From contig NC_083711.1 in assembly GCF_033118175.1 (NCBI RefSeq), positions 41,550,001-41,614,000 on the forward strand: a stretch of DNA of 64,000 bases, written 5' to 3'. Positions within the stretch are counted from its first letter, which is position 1. The number at the start of each line of letters is the position of its first letter. A program made the position numbers and the translations under genes. This document shows positions 36,646 through 48,245 of this stretch, piece after piece. Source of the DNA: Dama dama (taxonomy: Eukaryota > Chordata > Mammalia > Artiodactyla > Cervidae). Under the pieces are notes generated by a model. That model had not been told where the DNA came from. It ran no database searches and saw nothing but the letters and a program-made list of their open reading frames with translations.

Positions 36646-37424
36646 ATGGAAGTATAAACAATAGTTTTCTGGTTGTAAAGAATAAAGTACTTCCAACAGT
36701 TTATATTATGAGTATACCATCCTACCACACTCTGAGTTCTTTTTTTTTTTTTCAGATGTTTAGAAAAGTTCTAATAGTCTATCTGCCATGTTTTGTTTTG
36801 TTTTTTTAATTTGAATCATTTAACTGTTCCCTAAATTGAAGTATTTTGGAGAAAATCTTCCAGCCTTAGATTTTCATCAGGTTCAAGATGTGACCTTGGC
36901 TTCTGAAGAGGTGATAATATAACTTAACCGTCTCTTCTAAGCTCATCTTGTGATACCCAACTCATTTATTTGTTTAATCAGCATTTACTAATATAAAAGC
37001 AATAAACGTTAAAGGATGAGGGAATGTTCCAGGAAGTGTGCATATTTTAGAAAGTATAGAGATTAGAATGCTTATGGATTTTGTTAGCAGATGAGGCTAG
37101 GGATTTAGACAGAGAACAGATCCTAAATGGAATACACACATTTTATCCAGAAAGTGACGAGGAGCCCTGCAAAACTTCTATGCATGTCAATGACATAATC
37201 AAACTCATGGTTTAGCAGGAATACTCTGGTGGCCAGCTAAGATAGGCAAAGCTTGCAAATAGAGATCAGCTGGGAATTTTTTTTATTGTTATCCAGAAGA
37301 GAAATGAAGACAGAAACTAAAATATTTAAAAGAATTTCGTGATTAATTGGATGTGGAATAATCAGGAGAGGGAGAGGACAGGTGACTTTATATTTATGGC
37401 CTACGTCTTTGTTAATTAAAATGT

Positions 37425-37672
37425 TGTGGTCTGAAATCAGCAGCATCAGCATTACTGGGAGCTCATAAGGTATGCGCAGACTCAGTCCCCACTCCAGACC
37501 GCCTGAAACTGCTTTCTTCAAAAGATCCTCAAGTGATTTATGTGAACAAGTTAGAGAGAAAACCCTGGGAGATAGTGAAGGACAGAGAAGTCTGGTGTGC
37601 TGCAGTCCATGGGGTTGCAAAGAGTTGGACACAATAGCAAATGAATAACAAAGTTAGAGAAGCATTGGTTTA
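37425..37672 (+). mobile_element. MER5A-like hAT element, interrupted
   Basis: GGTCTGAAATCAGCAGCATC, ACTGGGAGCTCATAAGG and CCCCACTCCAGACCGCCTGA follow the MER5A consensus. The element resumes at GTTAGAGAAGCATTGG after a 93-base BovB tail. Old, non-coding. Confidence 0.75.
37558..37650 (+). mobile_element. BovB 3' tail insertion (93 bases)
   Basis: Only the last bases of BovB are present (GAAGTCTGGTGTGCTGCAGT through GGTTGCAAAGAGTTGGACAC). The exact 10-base duplication AAGTTAGAGA at 37548-37557 and 37651-37660 shows that it inserted as a very short 5'-truncated copy into the MER5A-like element. Confidence 0.9.
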
Positions 37673-37674
37673 GT

Positions 37675-38010
37675 CAAGGGTCAGTAAACATTTTCTGTAC
37701 GGGGCTAGAAAATAAATATTTTAGGCTTAGTGTATATACAGTTTCTGTTGCTCCTATACAACTTCACTGATTTTAGCATAAAAGCTGCCTTAGACAATGA
37801 ACAAATAAATGAATGTGGCTATGCTCCAATGCAATTTTATTTATGGACACCAAAGTTTGGATTTTATATAATTTTCTCATATCACAAAATCTTCCCTTGA
37901 CTTGTTATAACCATTAAAAAATATAAGTTGTTTTGAGTTTCTGAGCTATACAAAAATTAATGGCAGGCCAGATTTGGCTCCTGGGGAATATTTGCTAATA
38001 CCTGGCATTG
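37675..38010 (+). mobile_element. Charlie-type hAT MITE, probable
   Basis: GTCAGTAAACATTTTCTGTA followed by GGGCTAGAAAATAAATATTT and, near 37967, GGCCAGATTTGGCTCCTGGG match a hAT-Charlie non-autonomous element as I remember it. The middle looks expanded or diverged. Confidence 0.65.
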
Positions 38011-38530
38011 GTGAGTGAATGAGTGATGGGCCATTTACTGAGGTAGGAAATCCAGGGACAGGAACAATTTGTTGGTGAGATGTGTTCAGGTCCATAGGAC
38101 AGGTATTATATCATCTTTTAAATAAATACAGATGTTAGAGACTAAACAAACTAATGAGAAAGTTTTTATAATTTCATTCTGGGAAACTTGAACTATCTCC
38201 TGTATTTCTCTGATGATTTCTGTTTATCTGATGAGTCTCTCGCCAATGAACATAGAGAAAACCAATTCAGCATGTTTTGTGCGGTAGATGCTTAACTAGT
38301 TTTGATTGATATCCATGAAAACAGAGTATTTAATCTTATTAATCAGAAACTTCAAGTAAAATTATACAAAACGTCTATTATTTTATATTAAATGAAGAAT
38401 TCTTTTTACGTCGTATTAGACAGCAAGCCAGACTAAATATAACCTAATTTATCAACTTTTTCAGGTAGAGGTTAATTATGCTGTGTCAATGCCTAGTTTT
38501 TTTCTTATTGTTTTCTCTCCAACCTCACAG

Positions 38531-38633
38531 CTTTCTCCATCTCTGGTGAAAATAGCCAAGTGGTAATGATTGCCATTTCAGCGGCGGTAGCAATTATTCT
38601 CCTCACAGGCGTCACCTATGTCTTGATTGGGAG
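38531..38633 (+). CDS. EPHA3: EPHA3 exon 8 (transmembrane segment)
   Basis: This 103-base exon follows acceptor CCTCACAG. Its first two bases complete serine with the T that ends exon 7, and it leaves in phase 2 at donor GTGCGT. It encodes the short extracellular linker FSISGENSQ and then the single-pass helix, which begins VVMIAISAAVAIILLTGVTY and ends VLIG. This matches EphA3 residues 532-565. The helix anchors the receptor and takes part in dimer packing. Compared with the human protein as I remember it, a Val-to-Gly and an Ile-to-Thr change fall late in the helix. The exon's high CpG content (GCGGCGGTA) stands out from the AT-rich intron around it. Confidence 0.96.
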
Positions 38634-39340
38634 GTGCGTTCACAGTCTGTTTTACAACTTACTTGCATTACTGCATTGCTTGTTCCCCTCAATTGCCACT
38701 AAACTCTGAAGGGTTTGGTCAATAAGTTATTTTAACTAATAAGAATGTCTCCACTTGTATTCTAGATCTTTCTCTTTTCTCCCTTTCTTTTGATTCTCCA
38801 CCTTTAGTTTCGAGTTTCTTTTTTTCATTAAATTCTTGCCCCACTCTCAAAAACATACCGTTTCTCTTCTCTCTTCTGACCTCACACTCTTAGTTTTTAC
38901 TTTCTTTTTCCAATTATCGCTTCCCTCACCAAATATACCCCAGATTTCCCTGACACTTTCTCACCCAGAACACTGGTAACACTACGCAGCGCTAATCACT
39001 AACAATGGAAACTTTACCCTCCATTCATTCTAACAGCAGTTGTTTTTAAAAAAAATACTATAAACACTTGCTAGGGCCATTATAAAAACTGAACTGAAGG
39101 AGTCTGCTCAGTGGGGAAGCGACTCTCCATATCTCCTCATTAGGCAGCTTTCCAGGATCCCCAGAGAAAGAGGCTTTCTCTAGAGGATTTAGAAAATATG
39201 AAGTCATTAAACTTTCACTAAAGCATTTAATTGTTCATACAAAATGCTTTTTGTGTGTGTGTGCTTTGCACATTCTGAACATAGATCACTGTTTTCAGTA
39301 TATTTATTTTCTGTGTTCTTTTCCTTTGATTCACCTCTAG
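38634..39340 (+). other. EPHA3: EPHA3 intron 8
   Basis: A short 707-base intron between the transmembrane and juxtamembrane exons. It has pyrimidine-rich stretches near 38770-38960. No transposon is recognised. Confidence 0.85.
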
Positions 39341-39408
39341 GTTCTGTGGCTATCATAAGTCGAAACACGGAGCAGATGAAAAAAGACTTCATTTTGGGAA
39401 TGGACACT
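39341..39408 (+). CDS. EPHA3: EPHA3 exon 9 (proximal juxtamembrane segment)
   Basis: This 68-base exon follows acceptor TCACCTCTAG and ends at the strong donor GTAAGT. Its first G completes the Arg codon at the cytoplasmic edge of the membrane, and it leaves in phase 1. It encodes FCGYHKSKHGADEKRLHFGN followed by GH, the basic stop-transfer patch and start of the cytoplasmic juxtamembrane region. It lies only 707 bases after exon 8, the closest exon pair in the window. Relative to the human protein as I recall it there is one extra histidine (CAT, 39354-39356). I believe rodent EphA3 also has it, so it is more likely a loss in primates than a gain here. Confidence 0.95.
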
Positions 39409-42400
39409 GTAAGTTTCTAACCTATGTTTGCTGTCTTGGTTTTACCATTTCAGTTTAAGCAGTTGTTGACTTAAAACTGGATAACTTCCCCCTGACAGAG
39501 AGAATTCAGGAGTAGTTTTATGGGACGGTTGAGCAAGTTACGTTTATTTTAAATGGAGAAGGGAATCCACGGCTCTCCATTAAGTAATTTTTATGCGTCT
39601 GCGTTGCAGCACAGTTAAGCTAACATGAAGGGTAACTGGTGGTTTATATTCAAATAATGCTCATGATGGGAAGTACATAACTATAGTCAGCTCTGCATGG
39701 CTGAAAGGCAAAGCGTATCTTCAATTTCCTTATTACTAGTTATTTGCTGAAATCTAAATAGGAATCTTTTTTCCTTTCTTAACTGCCAAGTAAATATAAA
39801 CAACCTTTGTTTATGTGAAATGCCTGACTCCATTTTGTCAACCAACCAGGATAAAGCCTTTAGAATAAACTTTACTTTGGAGTTACATGATATCCAATTG
39901 GTAGGGAAGTCAATGCTTTCCCCTCTTATTTTAATATCAAACAATTTAGTCTCCTTTCAATATTCTTTAAAAGAAATACTCTTTTAAGAAACAGAGTATT
40001 TATATCTAATTAAAAGACTTTTTTGTTTTCCTTCAGGCGAAACAAATCATTCCAGGTGTTTTGCTTTTCCAAACTATGGCTCAGTTTATTGTGGCAATTA
40101 CTAATCAGTGGCATGTCCTCCTGGAAATTAGCACAAAGATTATACTCATTCTTAGATGTTCTCCAATAATCTCACTGTAACTAATGTAGTCTAGTAAGCA
40201 TTACTTTCTTTGGCATTCACTGTTGCCTTCTATAAATGCTTTCAGTTCAACATGATACTTCCTATCAGTCATTGACCTTCCACCTAAAAGTTGTAACTTT
40301 ACAGTAAAAACTTGATGACCTGTTATTACCATGCAGGAAGCATATAGTAGATTTAAAAAAAAAATGTTTTCCAAAATATGAGTTAAAGTAGGATGGACAG
40401 AAAGGCAGAGTTCACAGAGAGCATTGTTTGATTTTTCCATCACATTACAGAATAATTCACAGAAAAACCAATATCAATTATATAATATCAATATCTCTTT
40501 CCAGAGTAGTTAGGTTTGCAACTCAAAAGTTTTAAAAGAGTGTATGAATAAGTTACAGGATATTTATCTAGCTTTTCCTTCAAGATCCCACAAAACACTG
40601 TATCTGATTCACCATGCATAAATTAGTCAAAACAGTTGCATTTCTGTGGATTAAATTGATCTTAATCTGAGCTGGACAATGGATGTAAATACTGTCTTTA
40701 GAGCAGGTCATACTGATTTGGTTCTTTATATAGAAATTATAAATCTCATAAACTTGAAGCACTGATAAATTTGTGTGTGTCGATTTTAAGCAGGTTCCTC
40801 TATGACTCCAATCGGCTTTGGCTGTTGGTTTTTATGGTGGAGTTTGCTGAAGCTTTAATTTTCTTCAAATGCACGATATACTTATGATAGCCAAACAAAA
40901 AAGAAATGTGTTTTACCCTGGCTTTAAGGACATAAAGTAACTTATATGCCTGTCATAAACTTTCTTGTCTTAATACCACAGCTGGTTTATTTCAGACCAT
41001 TTATTTGGTATTACTTTGAAAAGCTCTAGCTATGAACTATTCCCTTCAGCCTTGTTACAAATCCTATAATATTGCTTCAAAAGGAAAGAAATGTGTTTCA
41101 CCTCCTAAGATCCTGTCCCCTTGCCCTCTCTGCCTGGGCCTTTTTACTTTTTTGCTGTCCTTAGGGCAACTCATGCTGGTAAAATGGAAATGTAAATTAC
41201 TATGTTTGCACAGAACGAGCTGTAAAGTAGTGCAGCTTAACACGTGTGCATGTGTTTATTATCTGGTTTTCTTGACACAGCCCAATTACTCTCTGTGTCG
41301 CCCTTAATTATTGGTGTGAAGGGATTATGCGCTTGCATCCTGAATCACCTGATTCCTGGAACCTCTGGGGATGGCAGTTAAAAATCAGCAGCCAGAGCTC
41401 CCACGGTGAACAGGCCATTTTTCTTGGAGATGTGTGTGTATGTGTTTATATTTGTATTGTTTCTCTAAATGTCATGTGGCTAGAAAAGCCATTTACTTGA
41501 TTTTAATCAATCACGATGAATTTGATTGATTTTATACAGGAATGACTATTTAATTTTTAGATTATTTAGTAATATGGATACTCTCTAGGGTTGACAGGAA
41601 TGGAACGGTAACTCTAAAGTACACTTTCAAGACTGTTTCAAGCTGGTGCTTATTTAAAATGCTTGAGACATCCTTCCTAACAACTCATTTTAAAATCTTC
41701 TTTGTAATTCCTTCTTTAAATTTACGTATAGTTGATTTACAGTATTAGTTTCACATGTACAGCATAATTATTAGGGTTTTTACAGATCATATGCCATTAA
41801 AAGTTACCATGAGTAAATGGCTATAATTTCTGTGCTAAACAAGATATTTTTGTTGCTTACCTAATTTATATGCAGTAATTTGTATCCCTTAGCCCCATAC
41901 CCGTATTTTGCCAGTAAATATCTCTCAAGTTGATTTCCTTAAATTCAGCAAGGCAGAATATTTGCAACTGTTTACTAGGAAAAAAAATATTTTTCACGTA
42001 ATTTTTTAAAGTGCTACCATTTCCCTTGAAAAGGAATGCCAGATTTTCTTACCTTACTAGTCCCCAAACTTAACATGACTGGGGGAAAATCAAAACGGGA
42101 TGTTCACATATTCTAGCCTCCATTGATGTGTCTTCTTTTAAATGTAACCAAAATGACTAAGCAGAAAAGTTCTGAGAAGACTTCATTTCTTGACATCTTT
42201 TACTAAATCTTTGGTTACTTTTACTGTTTTCCTTACCCCAAAGCAAGAAAATCTGTTTGCTTGTTTTAACAGTAAAATGTTTTAGTATTGATAATGTAGA
42301 AATAGTTCTAGTGTAATAATAAATAATAGTAGACCACGGTACTAAAGAGTGACTTTTTATCAGAAGCAATAATGTTTATAATAATAGCAGAAGCATGCAA

Positions 42401-43882
42401 GCTGATGTGTGAGCTCCAAAGAAATGGGCATTTTTGAGCTCAAATTCTGTCTCCAGGAAATCAAAGGATATTCCTGTTTGTGAATACACCTTCTTAACAT
42501 GAAGTTACTAATAATGGCAATAGTTTCTGTCGTTTTCTGGGCAACAACTGCAATCACAGGCACTCAATGCTAGGCACTTGAAAAGCATATTTTTCAGAGT
42601 TTTTCTTCTCGTAGGCCTAGTACATTCTTTGTACACCAGAAAAGTAGAGTTCTTACTTCAAAAGGAACTCCCCTCACAGTTTGCCCAGAGCAAGGGGAAA
42701 AAACTTACTATTTCCCCATTTTTGTGGATGTTGACTCCCTAGCTACAGGTGTCATCTCAATTATCAACACTCTGCCCCTGGATGGAGAGTGGCTGCCCTT
42801 TTCCAATGTTGGGGTGACTAACCCAACTTCCCCTCAATTCTCCATGTGCTCCCTCACCTTTCATACCTATTCTGTTGCCTCAACAGCATCCGAAGAAGAG
42901 GCTGAGGAAAATAGTTTTTACCTCCAATCTCTCCCAGTCACCGTTTCTCTTATAATCCATTTATTCTTATGCTTTATATTTCTTTACTCAAACCTCTATG
43001 GAAGTTTCCCAGGAACATAAATTATTATGTGATGTAACATGGTATTCACAGAGTCATCCTGTAGATTAACAAACTAATCATTTCGTAATCTAAATTCTGA
43101 AATCCTGGACTCATTGGCTGAATGGCCACTGTGCTGAAGGGTCTCTGGAACAATTGCTTTCATGACAGTCCCCACCCCTGTTTCATGCGAACTACCAAAC
43201 TAGCTCAAAGAAACCTTCAGAAATTCCAGAATGTTCAGGTGTGATTTTGCCATTAAGGTTTTTCTGTTAAAAAGTGATATCAGAAAAGACAACGTCTGAT
43301 TTTATTTGTTATTTTAGGATGTTAAAAAAAAATCCTTCAATAATATAGTGTGATAAAAGAAAAAAATGTATCCCTACTAAGCATCCACTTTCCTAGCTAA
43401 AATAATTTTACCAATGTTACTAAAATTAAAATCAAAATCAGTTATATTGGTGCATAAAGTGTGAGAGTTTGTCACATTATTATTTAATGTTAAAGCATTA
43501 GTGTTATATACTTTAATAGATTTTAGCCTTCCTTTTTATTTTTCTTTCTTTTTTTTTTTTAGGCTTCCTTTTTAGAGAAAATTCTCAGAGAAAGTTTCTT
43601 GAACATTCCAAATTGTTTCTAAAGTGAATTATTTTTCTAAATGATAGAAATGTCATTAAAATTAAATCAAATTCAAAATGATTCCCCTCTATCTTCTGTC
43701 TGTGCAATTTTAATTTGGAACATTGTGAAAATTTTCTATCTTCAGAATGATTAAATAAACTATGAAGAAAGTTTATATTTGATAAGCTATAAATATGATT
43801 TATGTTTGGAATTTTAGCTCCTTAGCACCATTATTAAACTTATAGAGAATAATTGTATTGCCTTTAGCTATATTGAAAAGCT

Positions 43883-44105
43883 GGGTGGTCACCTTCCCTA
43901 GTGGTAAGGAACCCGCCTGCCAATTAAGGAAACCTTAGAGACATGGGTTTGATTCCTGGGTCAGGAAGATTCCCTCGAGGAGGGCATGGCAACCCACTCC
44001 AGTGTTCTTGTTGTAGAACCTCATGGATAGAGGAGCCTGCAGGGCTACGATCCATAGGGTCTCAAAGAATCGGACATGACTGAAGTGACTTAGCATGGAC
44101 GCATG
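43883..44105 (+). mobile_element. Bov-tA SINE
   Basis: A diverged tRNA-like head (CCTAGTGGTAAGGAACCCGC) is followed by the BovB-derived tail ending GACTGAAGTGACTTAGCATG. Flanks TTGAAAAGCT at 43873-43882 and TTGGAAAGCT at 44106-44115 are a 9 of 10 duplication. Confidence 0.88.
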
Positions 44106-44157
44106 TTGGAAAGCTCCACACAATAAGATTTCAGTTAACTGATGCTATATCTCTTGT

Positions 44158-44342
44158 GTACTCACATGTACTCTGTGACTCCATGGACTCTAGCCCGCCA
44201 GGGATTTTCCAGGCAAGAATACTAGAGTGGGTTGACATTTCTTCCTCCAGGGATCTTCTCCAGTCAGGGACTGAACCCTTGATCTCCTGTGTCTCCTGCA
44301 TTCGCAAGTAGATTCTTTATCACTGAACCACCAAGGAAGCCC
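44158..44342 (-). mobile_element. Bov-tA SINE, antisense
   Basis: The complement shows the tRNA-like head near 44342 and a tail that begins at CTCTGTGACTCCATGG. It forms a head-opposed pair with the SINE 50 bases upstream. No clear duplication was found. Confidence 0.86.
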
Positions 44343-44919
44343 ATATATACACATACAGTTTAATTTAGATCTATAACTGAAGTGGAGAATTTTAAATGAC
44401 TGTTAATAAAAGCAGAGGAGTGTCAGACAAAAAACATGCTGTTTTATATTCTCTAACTATCTATAATTACAGCAGCTATCCCACCTTATGAAATTATTTC
44501 ACAAACTTTCCTTTATTGCCACATGTGACACTATAATAGAGATTTGGTTATTTCACTTTGTTGAATCACACATGTGTGATATTGTGAAGGCATTCACTCA
44601 ACTATTGTTACAGGTAGTCATTGCTGGGTAGACTCAATTCTGAACCATTCTTCTCTCCTTAAGAACCCCCTCATTTTCCTTCTACTGATTTTACAGAGAA
44701 AACTCCTGTCTCTGTTTCATTATAAGGGACTTTTTTCTTAAATTGTTCAACTTATTTACTCTAACTTTTCTGTCTGATAATTTCTGTGAATAAACCAAAG
44801 GTTGATGCAGTTTAATGTCATGAGAATTTTTTTAAACTAATAATGTTATCATAAAACTTTCTCAGTAAATGTTTTATACATCTAGCTGCAGTCATGCCTT
44901 TCTTCCTTTCTTTAAACAG

Positions 44920-45045
44920 TAAAACTTCCAGGCCTCAGGACTTATGTTGACCCACACACATATGAGGACCCTACCCAAGCAGTTCATGAGTTTGCTAAGG
45001 AATTGGATGCCACCAACATATCCATTGACAAAGTTGTTGGAGCAG
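44920..45045 (+). CDS. EPHA3: EPHA3 exon 10 (juxtamembrane tyrosines, start of kinase)
   Basis: This 126-base exon follows acceptor TTTAAACAG and ends at donor GTAAGC; it enters in phase 1 and leaves in phase 1. It encodes KLPGLRTYVDPHTYEDP, with the two conserved juxtamembrane tyrosines (about Y596 and Y602). In Eph receptors these hold the kinase inactive until they are autophosphorylated, and then they serve as docking sites for SH2 proteins. It continues through VHEFAKELDATNISIDKVVG, the first strand of the kinase N-lobe, and ends at the GA of the glycine-rich loop GAGEFG, whose second half is in the next exon. No change from the expected Eph consensus is visible in the tyrosine motif. 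Confidence 0.97.
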
Positions 45046-46344
45046 GTAAGCCCCACAGTAATCCCAATGCCAGCCTAGTATGTTGATTACAACTTTACAG
45101 CTGCGTATAAGAATCCTGCCTGAGATTGATTGCTCACACCCTCAGGTCCATGTATATTCCTTTGAAAAGGGACATTTTCTGATTTCATGATGAAAGGCAA
45201 GCAGTAAATAAATGCAGGAGTATTTAATGGAATGTAATGATTTCAAAGGTGCCAGACTTACAGACTTCTAGGTTATGGCCAGCTTTTTATTTATTGAGTT
45301 TCAGAGGGGGCAGCCATAGCAGCTCATTCTTCCCATGGCTATGCTGATCATGTGTCACAAAGTCTATTTGGCTAAATGGAAATAATGGGATGAAAGTGTG
45401 TCTTTCTTTAAATTAGCCTACTAAGTGAAAAATTTTGATTTGTAGGGAAAAAAAAGTAATTCTTGACTCTTCTTTGGAATTAGGCAACATAAAGTAATAT
45501 TAAAAAATGATGTATTTTATATAAATTCCATCAAAACTGTATTGAGAGAATAGTTCAAATAATATGAAGGGCTCCATTTTAATACCTGCCTGTAACACTA
45601 TATAGTTTTAAATTATTTGTGTTGAAACGTTTTCATGTAGATATATTTTTGTTCTAATTATTAACTTTCTCAATCATAAATTCATTAACACCTATGAGTG
45701 GTTATTAATTGCAGCTTCATATTTTCAAAAATTATAGATATTTATAAAATAACAATGTTTTGTACAGTTATGCATAAATATATGGCATTCATAGTATATG
45801 CAGTGTCTATTTGAGTAAAACTACTACTCCAAAGAAAAATAAACAACACTGTACAATAATTACACACATCACCTCATTCTTCAATATTGTTTTAAAAACA
45901 AACTAGTTATGTTGATGTGGGAAATAGAGTGAAAGACTGAAAAATGAATTCTCTGAATTTTGCATACCATATCAGGTCACATTTTCTGCAAGTACTATAT
46001 ATGACTGATGTTTTTTTACACACATGTAAATATAATTTTGTTTCTTTTTCTCCACACTGAAGAAATATTTAGAATTCAAATAGTATTTACTGTTCAAGCA
46101 GCATAATCTGAGTGATTCACATATTATCTAAATAAACAAATGGGTCAGTAAATCTCTCTTCTATTTTTTTTTAATGTTGTATATTCCTAAAACTCACATG
46201 TGTGGGTAATATGAAACTATCAGTTCATAAAAAGACTTCTTTTTTCACAATCTAAGACTTAAGAACATACACATTCACTGTACGTCTATGTTAATCCATC
46301 TAAAATTAATCCAGATATATATTTATTCGTCTCTTTCATTTGTA

Positions 46345-46570
46345 TAGTTCTGCTTTGTCAACCGCTCCAGAGTGCAGAGGGGTTTTGCCGTGCTGGTTTT
46401 AATGTTGCCCCACAAGAGTGCACTGTTCTCCAGCATGGAAGGTGCAATAGCATACGAAGCACCCTCAGCTGGAGAATGTGATGAGAGAAGGAAAATCTAC
46501 TCATGGTCAGCCAAGGTCCATAAGGCCAGACATATTGCAACCTCGAAATTTGGGGCCTTCTGCATTAAGA
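46345..46570. other. Unassigned GC-richer patch in intron 10
   Basis: Sequence from CAACCGCTCCAGAGTGCAGA to about ATATTGCAACCTCG is richer in GC and CpG than its surroundings. The plus-strand 80-codon frame at 46372-46614 has no recognised domain and runs into the SINE flank. It may be an old repeat or a conserved block. Confidence 0.35.
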
Positions 46571-46622
46571 AAAACGCATATATACAGATGTTATTGACAA
46601 AGTCAGATATCTAGAACACAGT

Positions 46623-46847
46623 GTGTGCATGTGCTAGTCACTTGTGTCCGACTCTTTCCAACCCCATGGACTGTAGCCTGTCAGGATCTTCCATCCATGG
46701 AGTTCTCCAGGCATGAATACTGGAGTGGGTTGCCATTCCTTCCTCCCAGGGATCTTCTTGACCCAGGGATCGAACCCAGGTCTCCCACATTGCAGGCAAA
46801 TTCTTTACCATCTGAGCCACCAAGGAAGCCCCTATACCATACAGGTA
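46623..46847 (-). mobile_element. Bov-tA SINE, antisense, with long flanking duplication
   Basis: The tRNA-like head ends near 46835 on the complement, and the tail ends at GTGTGCATGTG. The flanking duplication is unusually long: 46591-46622 matches 46848-46879 at 30 of 32 positions (TTATTGACAAAGTCAGATAT at its start), with weak similarity extending further left. Confidence 0.9.
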
Positions 46848-47342
46848 TTATTGACAAAGCCAGATATCTAGAACGCAGTAGGGTGACATAAAACATACTC
46901 ATTAAAAATGGTCTCTGATCAATAAGATAACGGGAAAGGCTATCTGTACTGAATCACTTAATAATCCCTGATGCTCATTAAAGATTAGAGCAGATCCTCT
47001 TTGATTTCTCTTCAAGCATATTTGCAAAAAATTAGAGATATGCCCCATTTTCAGTATTTTGTACCCCATAGCCTCATTTGCCACATAAGAGCTATAAAAC
47101 TGCCTGTTTTGTTTGCAAATATCTATATCTTCAAGATATATTATGCTTCTCCTGGAAGATTTCTTTATAATATATACTCCAAATTCTAGTCTGTCTTGAT
47201 TAGGCTTTGAATGATTTGTCATTACCAAGATAGAATATGAAATCAAGATTTTGAAAGCTATAAGGTTTAAAATATTTTGTTTCATAATATTTGAAATGTC
47301 TACAAAAAATAGATTAAATTGTATAATAGTATAATGAACCTG

Positions 47343-47559
47343 AAAGTGAAAGTGTTAGTCGCTCAGTCTTGTCTGACTCTTGGCGACCCCATGGACTATG
47401 GCTCACCAGGTTTCTCTGTCCATGGAACTCTCCAGGCAAGAATAATGGAGTGGATTGCTATTCCTTTCTTCAGGGGATTTTCCCTACTCAAGGATCGAAT
47501 CCATGTCTTCTGCATTGCAGGCAGACTCTTTATTGTCTGAACCACCAGGGAAGCCCACC
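47343..47559 (-). mobile_element. Bov-tA SINE, antisense
   Basis: A complete SINE on the complement, from the tRNA-like head (GGGCTTCCCTGGTGGTTC, near 47558) to a GTGAAAGTG-type tail at 47345. Flanks ATAATGAACCTG at 47331-47342 and ATAATGAATCTG at 47560-47571 are an 11 of 12 duplication. Confidence 0.93.
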
Positions 47560-48049
47560 ATAATGAATCTGCATGTACCCATTTCTGCAACAACTTGAAT
47601 CACAATTCACTGATGACCAATCTCCTTTCATCTATACTCTTCACCACTTTCTATACCTTTCTAAATTTTTAAAATAATGTTGTCTGCAAAAATTAGTAAT
47701 CATGCTAGATGGATTAGCAGCTATCTTCCACTGTTAAAGAGCTGAATATATTATTCAATCAAAGAATTTTTATAGTCAATTAAACATACAGGAAGGCTAT
47801 GTGGACAAATTCTAGTTTTAGGTCAAGAATTTTATACAAAGAAATAGATTTAGTAGAAACTCTCATTTATGCATTTAATAGCCAGAAGAATTATACCCAT
47901 ATTGCAAATTACAAAATTAAAACTGAGGCAAAAGTTAACTTTCCCAAAGTAATATAATATTTTCAGTGAGAAATTTATAATGACTGAAATTCCTAATTTT
48001 ATCCCTCAATCCACATATTTCAAAGTTTTCTATAGGTTGAAAATATGTA

Positions 48050-48245
48050 ATTCTTATACTGTGTTAGGCATTCACATGGTTTAATTTTATCAGACTTTTA
48101 AATAGGTATTATTATTACCATTTCACCAGATGAGGAAACAGAAACTGAAAATTTGAATGGCCCAGGGTCGCGTAGATGTTAATTGGGAAACCAAAATTTG
48201 AATCTTGTACTTTTCAATTTCAAAGTCTATGCTAGACACTGCTGA
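48050..48245 (-). mobile_element. MIR SINE, antisense
   Basis: ACTGTGTTAGGCATTCACAT, TATTATTATTACCATTTCAC and AGATGAGGAAACAGAAACTG follow the complement of MIR. A separate sense MIR tail fragment (GAGGATTAGCTGAGATAATT) follows at about 48268-48345. Confidence 0.75.

Larger units (their letters stand above)
29596..38530 (+). other. EPHA3: EPHA3 intron 7
   Basis: This 8.9 kb intron holds a BovB tail, the nested Tigger/L1/BovB stack, two MIRs, a GC-richer island, and MER5A-like and Charlie-like elements, all listed separately. The stretch 29815-31145 and most of 34060-34930 show no recognised element. Confidence 0.8.
39409..44919 (+). other. EPHA3: EPHA3 intron 9
   Basis: This 5.5 kb intron has no young transposon until 43883. 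A short L1-like fragment is likely at 41710-41790 (ACGTATAGTTGATTTACAGT, TTTCACATGTACAGC). The stretch 40980-41420 is a candidate conserved block. Two Bov-tA SINEs in opposite orientations lie before exon 10. Confidence 0.8.

Noticed and set aside
42724..43020. 98-codon open frame in intron 9
   Set aside because: Protein-like composition but no recognisable family, no splice sites placing it in EPHA3 and no sign of a processed gene. Likely chance.
46372..46614. 80-codon open frame in intron 10
   Set aside because: No domain, no splice or promoter context, and its end is in the direct repeat next to a SINE.
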